Assembly (NCBI GenBank): GCA_020725315.1 | Contig: DYFG01000107.1 | Location: 1 to 5,306, forward strand | DNA: 5,306 nt | DNA from: Nitrosotalea sp. | GTDB taxonomy: Archaea > Halobacteriota > Syntropharchaeia > Alkanophagales > Methanospirareceae | Reading direction: 5' to 3' | Part shown: one piece after another, positions 1-5,306 of the stretch | How the letters are laid out: every line of letters begins with the position of its first letter | Numbering within the stretch: position 1 is the stretch's first letter | Position numbers and translations under genes: made by a program | Notes under the pieces: model-generated | Told to the model about the DNA's origin: nothing | Seen by the model: the letters and a program-made list of their open reading frames with translations, nothing else | Database searches by the model: none

Positions 1-579
1 ATAAAATAAATTCCTTAATTTTGCGAAGAACTCTATCACGAATCTTTTGAAAAAGGGTGCCTTGAGAGTATTTGTGTAAATAACACCCATAACTTCAAAG
101 CCATGCTTCTCTAATAATTGACTTAAAGTTATTGGGTCATAATAGCATTTATGATCCTTATTCACTTCTACATATCCTTTCATTAGTGCATGCCAGAACC
201 GAGTTATTGAAAACGGATTAGGGGTATGTAGTATCAAAATCCCTTGAGGCTTTAAATGCTTCCTTACACACTTTAAAAAATTCCCAGGATTGGATAGATG
301 TTCTATTAAGTCACCAGCTACAACCACATCGAATTTCATGCCAATACTCATTTCTTCAACATCTCCTTGTAGCACATTAAATCCATATCTCTGTAGTTCT
401 TTTATTCCTTCCTCGTTCGTGTCTATTCCAAGGCAGTAATTAGCGTGTTTTGCAATCATTCCATGTAAAAATCTTTTGCTATGCACGTTCGAGTACTCAG
501 AGCCGACACAGCCACAGTCCAGAACTGATTTGCCTGAAACATAGTCTTTTATAATCTCAAACTTATCCCTTGACTTCAT
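1..579 (-). CDS. Class I SAM-dependent methyltransferase, C-terminus cut by window edge
   Basis: A class I (Rossmann-fold) methyltransferase that would transfer a methyl group from S-adenosylmethionine, probably to a sugar or other product of this glycan cluster; the acceptor is inferred from context only. The visible 193 residues begin at ATG 577-579. Motif I is VLDCGCVG at about residues 19-26, followed by an FLHG segment (37-40). GIDTNEEG (51-58) carries the acidic Asp53 expected to bind the SAM ribose. GDVEEM (72-77), FDVVVAGDLIEHL (83-95) and HTPNPF (118-123) match the later strands of the Methyltransf_11/23 fold. DHKCYYDPITLSQLLEKHGFEV (142-163, in part) is the usual C-terminal helix and strand. 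Motif I has CVG where many families have CGxG, which I know from glycan-cluster relatives. The start has a strong GGAGGAG site and lies inside the end of GT-A (17-base overlap), indicating an operon with translational coupling. The frame stays open to base 1, so the C-terminus is missing. The fold is well supported; the substrate is unknown. Confidence 0.87.
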   Translation of the reverse strand, partial: MKSRDKFEIIKDYVSGKSVLDCGCVGSEYSNVHSKRFLHGMIAKHANYCLGIDTNEEGIKELQRYGFNVLQGDVEEMSIGMKFDVVVAGDLIEHLSNPGNFLKCVRKHLKPQGILILHTPNPFSITRFWHALMKGYVEVNKDHKCYYDPITLSQLLEKHGFEVMGVIYTNTLKAPFFKRFVIEFFAKLRNLFY

Positions 580-1732
580 AAAAGATCTCCTCCAGAATCT
601 TGACATGCTCTTCCCAAGAATGTTTTTTAACCTCTCTTCCAGCAGTTTCTCCAATACGCGTCCTTAAATCATCATCTGATAATAGCTTGAGGATAGAATC
701 TGCAAGTGCTTCTGCATCTCCCGACTTTATGAATACTGCAGTCTTTCCATCTTCCAAGATCTTTATTATATTTCCCACACCTGTGGTTATTATTGGTCTT
801 CCGCAAGCCATGTATTCAAATATCTTAAAGGGTGTGTAAAAGAATCCATACCTCTTCGTAAGTTCGTTCTTTTCGGGGTCAAATGGCGCAATTGCAACAT
901 CAGCAGCGCAAATATGCATTGGCATCTCCTCATAACTCACCGCACCTGTAAACACAAAGAGTTTACTCAGACCCAACCTTGAAACTTCTCTCTCATATTT
1001 ATAGAGATTCTCACCTGAACCAACCATCAAGAATACAATATTTTCGTGTATCAATCTTTTTGCAGCTTCTATTATCGTATCAACTCCATGCCAAGGAGCA
1101 AAAGAGCCGGTATATAGCAAAACTTTCTTACTTTTGAGACTGTATTTTTCAAGAACTATGCTAGGATCGACTCGTGGGTGGAACATTTCAGTATGACATC
1201 CCCATACCACTTCAATAACTTTCTTTCTTACACTCCCTTTTACAATCTTTCTACTCGTAGTAACTATTTTTCTTGCAAGTCTCAAAGATATGTTGGACAT
1301 CATTGGATCGTTAACTTCCAAAACTAGAGGTTTTCCGGTTATTAAAGATGCAATCCCACCTGCACCTAACGATGATGCCCGCTCATATATTATGTCGCAA
1401 TCTTTTGCAATCCTTGCGACATTTAGCCCTAAGGACATGTAAAAAGACTTCTTCAAAATGGGTGCCAAACCATTTAAAAGCCTCTTTGTTCTTTCACTCC
1501 TCTCCTTAACAGCTTTTACTTTGTCAGCACCGGTGTATATTCTGTGTATTTTAATGTCTTCTAATACTCCTTTATATTCTTGAGTTCTCATGGCTTTCAT
1601 GCATATAAGTTCTATTTTATGTCCTCGCTTGACAAGATTCTTTGCAACTTCATAGGCATGAACAGAACCTCCACTACCTCCTACACCTGTGTAAGGAACT
1701 TCTACATCCAAAGCAACATAGCATATTTTCAA
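563..1732 (-). CDS. GT4-family glycosyltransferase (GT-A), TTG start
   Basis: A 389-residue GT-B-fold retaining glycosyltransferase of the GT4 type, expected to use a nucleotide sugar on the cytosolic side. The N-terminal acceptor domain (about 1-180) opens with KICYVALDVEVPYTG and a glycine-rich GVGGSGGS loop (16-23). The C-terminal donor domain starts near 203 (VLLYTGSF), then PWHGVD (213-218), FLMVGSGE (234-241), FTGAVSYEEMP (261-271), CAADVAIAPFDP (275-286) and the donor-site motif TPFKIFEYMACGRP (300-313). Glu306 is the second Glu of the GT4 E-x7-E motif; the first is replaced by an aromatic residue, and the usual R...K pair of the donor loop is replaced around WHG. Both changes are shared with GT-B. 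No membrane segment or signal peptide is seen. The start is TTG 1730-1732, preceded by GGAGTGAG at 1739-1746; I see no better start. The length is normal for the family. It overlaps the downstream methyltransferase by 17 bases. Family confidence is high; sugar and acceptor are unknown. Confidence 0.92.
   Translation of the reverse strand: MKICYVALDVEVPYTGVGGSGGSVHAYEVAKNLVKRGHKIELICMKAMRTQEYKGVLEDIKIHRIYTGADKVKAVKERSERTKRLLNGLAPILKKSFYMSLGLNVARIAKDCDIIYERASSLGAGGIASLITGKPLVLEVNDPMMSNISLRLARKIVTTSRKIVKGSVRKKVIEVVWGCHTEMFHPRVDPSIVLEKYSLKSKKVLLYTGSFAPWHGVDTIIEAAKRLIHENIVFLMVGSGENLYKYEREVSRLGLSKLFVFTGAVSYEEMPMHICAADVAIAPFDPEKNELTKRYGFFYTPFKIFEYMACGRPIITTGVGNIIKILEDGKTAVFIKSGDAEALADSILKLLSDDDLRTRIGETAGREVKKHSWEEHVKILEEIFYEVKG
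584..593 (-). promoter_or_regulatory. Shine-Dalgarno site of the methyltransferase
   Basis: The minus strand reads GGAGGAGATC here. GGAGGAG ends seven bases before ATG 577-579, so it fixes that start. The site lies inside the last codons of GT-A (the E-E-I codons), so the ribosome finishing GT-A passes directly over it. Confidence 0.8.
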
Positions 1733-1738
1733 TTGCTA

Positions 1739-1746
1739 CTCACTCC
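1739..1746 (-). promoter_or_regulatory. Shine-Dalgarno site supporting the TTG start of GT-A
   Basis: The minus strand reads GGAGTGAG, close to the archaeal consensus GGAGGTGA. GGAG ends ten bases, and GGAGTGA seven bases, before the TTG at 1730-1732. This supports the TTG as the start of GT-A, with protein homology to the GT-B N-terminus (MNILYAALDV against MKICYVALDV) as independent support. Confidence 0.6.
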
Positions 1747-1753
1747 ACGCGTG
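1746..1753. repeat. CACGCGTG palindrome near the GT-A ribosome site
   Basis: A perfect eight-base palindrome immediately upstream of the GT-A Shine-Dalgarno site. It shares the CACG...CGTG pattern with the centre of the larger palindrome at 1774-1790, and their centres are about 34 bases apart. It may be a second operator half or chance; nothing else in the sequence decides this. Confidence 0.25.
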
Positions 1754-1764
1754 TTTTTTTGTGA

Positions 1765-1794
1765 TTTAAAATATAAACACCACGTGTTTAAATA
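1765..1794 (-). promoter_or_regulatory. Candidate promoter of the GT-A/methyltransferase operon
   Basis: On the minus strand two TATA-like boxes lie upstream of GT-A. TATTTAAA at 1787-1794 would place transcription start near 1763, giving a leader of about 30 bases that contains the GGAGTGAG site. TTTATATTTTAAA at 1765-1777 would start transcription near 1745, too close to keep the ribosome site whole, so the first box is the better candidate. The region overlaps the 3' end of the broken methyltransferase remnant. The call is from base composition and spacing only. Confidence 0.4.
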
Positions 1795-2049
1795 AGGGCT
1801 TTGGGATCCATCTTATCAAAGGATGCTCAAATGCATGGAAGAACCTGTCTATATCAAAAATTCTTAAGCCACACTCCTTACATAACCTTTCAATCCTTGC
1901 CTCGTCAAAAGATTGAATATGCCCTCGTGGATAAATTTTCCTAAAGCAGTGCAGGCATATCTCCTCCGAGATTATTTCGTTGTAGGGAACGTGCCCGCTT
2001 CATATCTTTTGAACTTCGCTTCCTCATCGTAAAATTCCCTCCATTTCAT
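1766..2049 (-). pseudogene. Internally deleted, frame-disrupted methyltransferase remnant
   Basis: The frame opens at ATG 2047-2049 (MKWREFYDEEAKFKRYEAG) but meets a TAA at 1972-1974 after 25 codons. From about 1996 down to the TAA at 1766-1768 the neighbouring frame stays open and continues the sense as GHVPYNEIISEE, ICLHC, YPRGHIQSFDEARIERL, CKECGL and EHPLIRWIPKPLFKHV. Adding one G to the GGG at 1994-1996 joins both into 94 residues. A CxxC followed by GHxxxFDEx(n)L near the C-terminus is typical of the end of a class I methyltransferase subgroup (C-P-H-C-G then G-H-x-R-S-F), and FYDEEA-type N-termini also occur in methyltransferases. The whole SAM-binding core is absent: there is no VLDxGxG, acidic ribose-binding strand or HTPN-type segment. 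I therefore read it as a decayed methyltransferase with a large internal deletion plus a frameshift. The alternative is a small zinc-binding protein (Cys32, 35, 57, 60 after repair) with a sequencing error. The relationship is from remembered motifs and is moderately certain. Confidence 0.5.
1774..1790. repeat. 17-bp hyphenated palindrome over the GT-A promoter
   Basis: TAAACAC (1774-1780) and GTGTTTA (1784-1790) are perfect inverted repeats of seven bases with a CAC spacer. The palindrome lies between and partly over the two candidate TATA boxes of GT-A, where a bound repressor would block TBP. In minus-strand RNA it could form a short hairpin with a three-base loop followed by UAUUUUAAAU, so a weak terminator for the remnant gene is an alternative reading. 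Confidence 0.45.
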
Positions 2050-2073
2050 GTTACTTGCTAAACCCCACAAAAG

Positions 2074-2081
2074 TATTTAAA
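2074..2081. promoter_or_regulatory. Symmetric TATA box between divergent starts
   Basis: TATTTAAA reads TTTAAATA on the other strand, so it can act as an archaeal TATA box in both directions. Its centre (2077.5) is 27.5 bases from the ATG of the membrane glycosyltransferase at 2105 and 28.5 bases from the ATG of the methyltransferase remnant at 2049. Archaeal transcription normally starts 25-28 bases from the TATA centre, so both mRNAs would begin at or beside their start codons. Neither start has a GGAGG-type site, which fits leaderless translation. On the plus side the bases just before the box (ACAAAAG) are purine-rich, as in a BRE. Confidence 0.6.
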
Positions 2082-2104
2082 GTATAGAACATGAAATCCA
2101 AAAC

Positions 2105-3649
2105 ATGCAACTAAGTTCGATCTTAGATCCACTCAAGACAAAAAGTTCGGATGTCAAACTCCTAATTATACTTGTACTCTTCCTAATAGCCTTACGCTTC
2201 GTACTTGGCTGGATTTTCCCCGTATTCTCTGACGCTTGTCAATATCTTCACATCGCAAAACACCCCGCCCTACTCTCGGATCCCCATTTCAACTACTATC
2301 CACCACTACTTATGGTCATTGGTGCTACTATTTACATGCTTCTCGGCGAGTTTGGACTCAAGCTCATCGCCCCTTCCTTCGGTGCTATTGGCATATTCTA
2401 CACTTACAAGCTTGGAAAAGAGATTTTTGACGAGAGAAGAGGATTAATCGCTGCCATCCTCCTCGGGATAATCCCCTCACACATATACCTGAGTGCAATG
2501 GCTTACCAGGATGCTGTCGTCACTGGACTTCTTACTGCCTTTGTGTATTACTTCTATAAAGCGACGAGTTCTGAAAAATGTGAAGTAAAAGCTGGTGTCA
2601 CCGCAGGACTCTCGAGCCTCAGCAAGCTCACCGGTGTCATCGTATTTCCTATAATTGCCATCTATTTCCTCGTAATATCAGCAAAAAATAAAATTTTTGA
2701 TTTCAAAGTCCTCAAGAAATGCTTAATCATCGCAATCATAGGATTACTCATTTGCAGCTGCTATTATATACGATCATACTTACTGTTTGGCTCGCTTTTT
2801 GGTTTCCGAGTAGCATCTCCGAAAATGCAATCCTTCTCGCTAACGCTAAATTTTGATAGTTCGCTTTTTAATGAAGCATTTTCACAGAGGTTTGCTGTTT
2901 ATCGTGAAGCAACCATTTTCGATTACCTGAAGGAGATTTATCTTGATTTCTGGGGCGTTCCACTCGGCACGCAAGTCTCTAGTTTGCCAAACTTTGCTAT
3001 CCCCTCCTTTCTTATCATAACCATATTTGCCTCGTTTTTGTTCCTCTATGGGATGATAAAAGGCTTGCTTAAAGCTGAAGATACAGACAAAAGTAGCATT
3101 TTCATTTACGTATGGCTCCTTGCCTGGATTGTTGCCGTTTTAGTTCTACAGAAGAATCTACTCTGGGGCTTTCGCCGCCTTCTTCCTATGGCTCCTGCTA
3201 TTGCTTTGCTTGCGGCAAAAGGGTTTGATTTGAATACTAAGAGATACAAAAAATTCTTCGTCCTCCTATTAATCTTTGCCGTAATAATTTTCCCAACGGC
3301 CCAAACAGCAAAGGCATGGTATGCTCACAATTACTTCGAAAAGTATTCTGATGCTTTACAATACATAAAAACGCTACCCGTGGACAGCATCATACTGATA
3401 CATGACGATGAGCAGTGCGTTTTCTATGCAGAGAAGAAGGCATATAATATCGGACATCTCAAGCCTGAATTTTTAAACATGACGACCCTTAAGACTTACA
3501 ATATCACGCATGTCGTTAGGTTCGAACAATATTTGTTCTACAATCTCAGAGAGCATGTGAAAAGGATAGATGACATGGCGGCTAAGACCGAACTAAAACT
3601 TGTGTGGGAGAGTGAATATGTGAAGATTTATGAAGTAAGAGGCACATGA
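2105..3649 (+). CDS. GT-C membrane glycosyltransferase, PMT_2/ArnT-like
   Basis: A 514-residue multi-pass membrane protein expected to move a sugar from a polyprenyl-phosphate donor to a lipid or protein acceptor on the outer face of the membrane. A charged N-tail (1-16) precedes TM1 (about 18-40). The first outer loop has FSDACQY with Asp43, the candidate catalytic acid, then NYYPPLL (63-69). Further helices lie near 66-82, 84-102, 113-130, 135-152, 162-192, 204-222, 300-318, 331-349, 356-372 and 382-398. GKEIFDERRGLIAAILLGIIP (104-124, in part), Asp136 in AYQD, YIRSYLLFGSLFG (221-233) and GFRRLLPMAPAIALLAA (355-371) match recurring PMT_2-type landmarks. Residues 400-514 form a soluble, presumably external, domain. 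The first loop has a single Asp instead of the common DE pair. Start ATG 2105 has no ribosome site but sits 27 bases from a TATA box, so it is probably leaderless; an ATG at 2091 closes after seven codons. It is the only plus-strand gene, facing the two minus-strand glycosyltransferase blocks. Its coding strand is pyrimidine-rich, as expected for a hydrophobic protein. Donor and acceptor are unknown. Confidence 0.87.
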   Translation: MQLSSILDPLKTKSSDVKLLIILVLFLIALRFVLGWIFPVFSDACQYLHIAKHPALLSDPHFNYYPPLLMVIGATIYMLLGEFGLKLIAPSFGAIGIFYTYKLGKEIFDERRGLIAAILLGIIPSHIYLSAMAYQDAVVTGLLTAFVYYFYKATSSEKCEVKAGVTAGLSSLSKLTGVIVFPIIAIYFLVISAKNKIFDFKVLKKCLIIAIIGLLICSCYYIRSYLLFGSLFGFRVASPKMQSFSLTLNFDSSLFNEAFSQRFAVYREATIFDYLKEIYLDFWGVPLGTQVSSLPNFAIPSFLIITIFASFLFLYGMIKGLLKAEDTDKSSIFIYVWLLAWIVAVLVLQKNLLWGFRRLLPMAPAIALLAAKGFDLNTKRYKKFFVLLLIFAVIIFPTAQTAKAWYAHNYFEKYSDALQYIKTLPVDSIILIHDDEQCVFYAEKKAYNIGHLKPEFLNMTTLKTYNITHVVRFEQYLFYNLREHVKRIDDMAAKTELKLVWESEYVKIYEVRGT

Positions 3650-3652
3650 TCA

Positions 3653-4812
3653 CTATTTCAAGATTTCTTCTGCCACTCTTTCCCAAGTATATTTCTCTAT
3701 TACCGCTTTCCTGCCATTCTCACTAAACTCTTTTCTCAAGCCAGCGTCTCCCAACAGCATCCTTATCTTCTCTGCAAAATCACCAGCATCTCCGGGCTTC
3801 GCCAACAAACCGCACCTGTTTTCATTGAAAATATTTCTTATTATTTCCACATCACTTGCCACTACTGGCTTACCACAAGCCATATACTCAAAAATCTTTA
3901 TCGGCGAGAAAAGAAACCATGTTCTTCCATATCTCTAAATCCCATTGGATTATATGGCGCCACCGTAACATCTGCTGCCGAAATATATTTCGGTATTTCT
4001 TCATGCTCTACAAATCCTGTGAATATGAACTTAGAATAAACTCCTTTCTCTTTTGCCTTATCTCCTAGCATTTCTAAATTTTTTCCAATCATAAGAAATC
4101 TTATATCCTCATTGAGCTTAGTAGCAACCTCAACCAGGTCTTCTACACCATGCCATGTACTTAAAGACCCAACGTAAACAACCACTTTCTTATCCTCTAA
4201 GTGGTATTTTCTTCTGATATCCTCGTCTTCCCTGTAAGTTGGTTTGAAAATTGTTGTGTCCACGCCTGCACTTACAATCTCTACTTTATTATGCAAATTC
4301 GGATTAATTATCTTTTTAGTATACGCGAAAATCTTGTTTGCTAATTTGAGTGATAAATTGCTGTAATCTGTGTCCAAAAGTTCAACAAAAGTTGGTATTC
4401 CAAGCAAAAAACCAGAGAAAGCACCGATACCTTTTGATGAGCTTCTATCAAGAATAATATCTATTTTGTGTTTTTTAAGCTGATAAAGCACAAGGAAAAC
4501 TAAGATAAAACGATAGAAAAAGAAATATGTTTTCTCAATAAAATTGCGTAAAAATTCACTTTTTTCTACCTCTTTGCTCGATGTTTTATCACGAATAGGA
4601 AAAAGCAATCCTCGATAAACTCTTCTCGTGAAAATATTCTCTGCAATCCTCTCGAATTTCTTCTGCACTCTTGTCACTCTTCTTGATATTACAAAAACAT
4701 TGTTGCCTCTCTTCGCTAAGCCCTCCGCTATCTTCATTCCATGCGCAGAGTCGCCTACGAAATCACCAGTATGTGGCACTGGAACATCAAGAGCTGCATA
4801 AAGGATGTTCAT
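3653..4812 (-). pseudogene. GT4-family glycosyltransferase (GT-B) with a one-base frameshift
   Basis: ATG 4810-4812 opens a 304-codon frame closed by TAA at 3898-3900. The protein is a GT4 enzyme: NILYAALDVPVPHTG at the start, VVYVGSLSTWHGVEDLV (211-227), FLMIGKN (239-245), FTGFVEHEEIPKYISAADVTVAPYNP (264-289, in part), ending EEHGFFSRR. The neighbouring frame carries the missing rest: FSPIKIFEYMACGKP, VVASDVEIIRNIF and a normal tail ending EEILK at the TAG 3653-3655. Restoring one T in the T-rich stretch at 3909-3916 gives HGFFFSPIKIFEYMACGKP, aligning without gaps with YGFFYTPFKIFEYMACGRP of GT-A, and a 386-residue protein against 389. Without repair it lacks the donor-site Glu and the last fifth. 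The ATG at 3881-3883 is an internal Met, not a separate start. Residues 95-110 are strikingly hydrophobic. The start overlaps the upstream gene by ATGA. It is either a recent pseudogene or a sequencing error in a working gene; family assignment is firm. Confidence 0.88.
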
Positions 4813-5306
4813 TTTATGATCTCCCTATATAGCTTTTCATACTCTTCCACAATCTCATTCCACGAATAAACCTCTTGTGATCTGGTAGGTTTTTCGAGTG
4901 CTTCCATTATAGCCTTTGCAAGACTTCCTGCACTGTAATCCGCGACATAGCCAGCTCCTGGTTTAACCCTACTCCTCAAAGCCCTGCTCTTCGATACAAC
5001 AACCGTTTTTCCACGCGCCCATGCCTCAGATAGCACGATTGAAAAAGCTTCTGTAAATTCACCAATACTGGGAATCACAACTATATCTGCAGCATCGTAT
5101 GCTGCTATCTTTTCTTCTTCGCTCACAAAACCCAGGAATAGGACGTAGTCAAGAACTTCAAGCTTTTCTGCAATCTTTTTTAACTCACCGGTATACCCAT
5201 TTGGGTCAGGACCAATTAGAACAACGATAGCATCTGATTTTATAATACTCGGCAATGCTCTTATCAGCAATTGCGGACCCTTGAGCGGATGGATTCTATT
5301 CACAAA
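4809..5306 (-). CDS. GT4-family glycosyltransferase, N-terminus cut by window edge
   Basis: The C-terminal 165 residues of a GT-B-fold GT4 glycosyltransferase; the frame is open to the right edge, so the acceptor-binding N-terminal domain lies outside. Counting from the Phe at 5304-5306, NRIHPLKGPQLLIRALP (3-19) is the donor-loop motif with the conserved Arg and Lys (Arg4, Lys9). IVVLIGPDPNG follows (27-37), then LFLGFVSEEEK (56-66), AADIVVIPS (72-80) and a full E-x7-E motif (Glu86 and Glu94 in EAFSIVLSE), then GKTVVVSKS (99-107). This is the classical GT4 active site and differs from GT-A and GT-B, so it is probably a different specificity within the same pathway. The GTG at 5301-5303 lies in the middle of the domain and should not be taken as the start. 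The stop TGA 4809-4811 overlaps the GT-B ATG by four bases. Family call is firm; the sugar is unknown. Confidence 0.9.
   Translation of the reverse strand, partial: FVNRIHPLKGPQLLIRALPSIIKSDAIVVLIGPDPNGYTGELKKIAEKLEVLDYVLFLGFVSEEEKIAAYDAADIVVIPSIGEFTEAFSIVLSEAWARGKTVVVSKSRALRSRVKPGAGYVADYSAGSLAKAIMEALEKPTRSQEVYSWNEIVEEYEKLYREIIK
4821..4825 (-). promoter_or_regulatory. Shine-Dalgarno site of GT-B
   Basis: The minus strand reads GGGAG, ending eight bases before ATG 4810-4812, within the last codons of the upstream glycosyltransferase. Together with the ATGA stop-start overlap it indicates translational coupling and fixes the GT-B start. Confidence 0.7.

Noticed and set aside
600..839. Plus-strand open frame opposite the end of GT-A
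   Set aside because: It has no recognisable protein features, no ribosome site and lies wholly antisense to a well-supported gene. The same applies to plus-strand frames at 1580-1795 and 3856-4068 and to the alternative frames at 2205-2447 and 2236-2430 inside the GT-C gene.
1751..1761. T7 run as a transcription terminator
   Set aside because: The T-run is on the plus strand, where no gene ends nearby. On the minus strand that carries the genes here it is an A-run.
1766..1996. Stand-alone zinc-finger protein from the two CxxC pairs
   Set aside because: The first CxxC followed by GHxxxF fits a methyltransferase C-terminal segment, and the second lies where that family has a helix ending in a Gly-Phe/Leu turn. 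No in-frame start follows the TGA at 2000-2002. It is kept only as an alternative.
2091..2093. Upstream ATG as start of the GT-C gene
   Set aside because: It reads MKSKTCN and then a TAA, in a different frame from the gene, and lies upstream of the predicted transcription start.
3653..3883. A separate small gene starting MACGKPVV
   Set aside because: The sequence is the C-terminal part of a GT4 donor domain, its ATG is an internal Met of the FEYMACG motif, and the same frame continues upstream into the rest of that motif. It belongs to frameshifted GT-B.
3898..3920. Programmed ribosomal frameshift in GT-B
   Set aside because: Restoration needs a -1 shift at UUC UUU UCU. This is not an X-XXY-YYZ heptamer and re-pairing would be mismatched (CUU), while the easy +1 slip on UUUU leads to the wrong frame. 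A plain indel is simpler.
5301..5303. GTG as the true start of the rightmost glycosyltransferase
   Set aside because: It falls in the middle of the GT4 donor-loop motif (NRIHPLKG), and the frame is open to the window edge. A half-length GT4 protein starting here would be unusual.

Overview
The window looks like part of an archaeal, probably euryarchaeal, surface-glycan or protein-glycosylation gene cluster. The archaeal assignment rests on TATA-like boxes (TATTTAAA type) about 27 bases upstream of starts that lack a Shine-Dalgarno sequence, on GGAG-type ribosome sites at internal operon genes, on one TTG start, and on the general character of the proteins. The species cannot be named from the sequence.

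Layout from left to right. Bases 1-579 (minus) hold the N-terminal 193 codons of a SAM-dependent methyltransferase that runs off the left edge. It overlaps by 17 bases an intact GT4-type glycosyltransferase (GT-A, 563-1732, minus, TTG start). Bases 1733-2104 have no intact gene. They hold a broken methyltransferase-like remnant (1766-2049, minus), two palindromes in front of GT-A, and a symmetric TATA box that can serve both the remnant and the next gene. Bases 2105-3649 (plus) encode a multi-pass GT-C membrane glycosyltransferase of the PMT_2/ArnT-like type. Its stop lies three bases from the stop of the convergent GT-B (3653-4812, minus), a second GT4 enzyme closely resembling GT-A in architecture but broken by a one-base frameshift. 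GT-B overlaps by 4 bases (ATGA) the C-terminal half of a third GT4 enzyme (4809-5306, minus), which enters from the right edge.

A plausible division of labour is inferred only. The cytosolic GT4 enzymes would build a glycan from nucleotide sugars on a lipid carrier, the methyltransferase would methylate a sugar or other cluster product, and the GT-C enzyme would add a sugar from a polyprenyl-phosphate donor on the outer face of the membrane. Donors, acceptors and the final product cannot be read from the sequence.

The most notable points are the frame-disrupted GT-B, the internally deleted and frame-disrupted methyltransferase remnant, the symmetric promoter with starts at equal distance on both sides, and the palindromes over the GT-A promoter. 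No CRISPR array, transposase, tRNA or rRNA was seen, and I found no convincing new multi-gene system.
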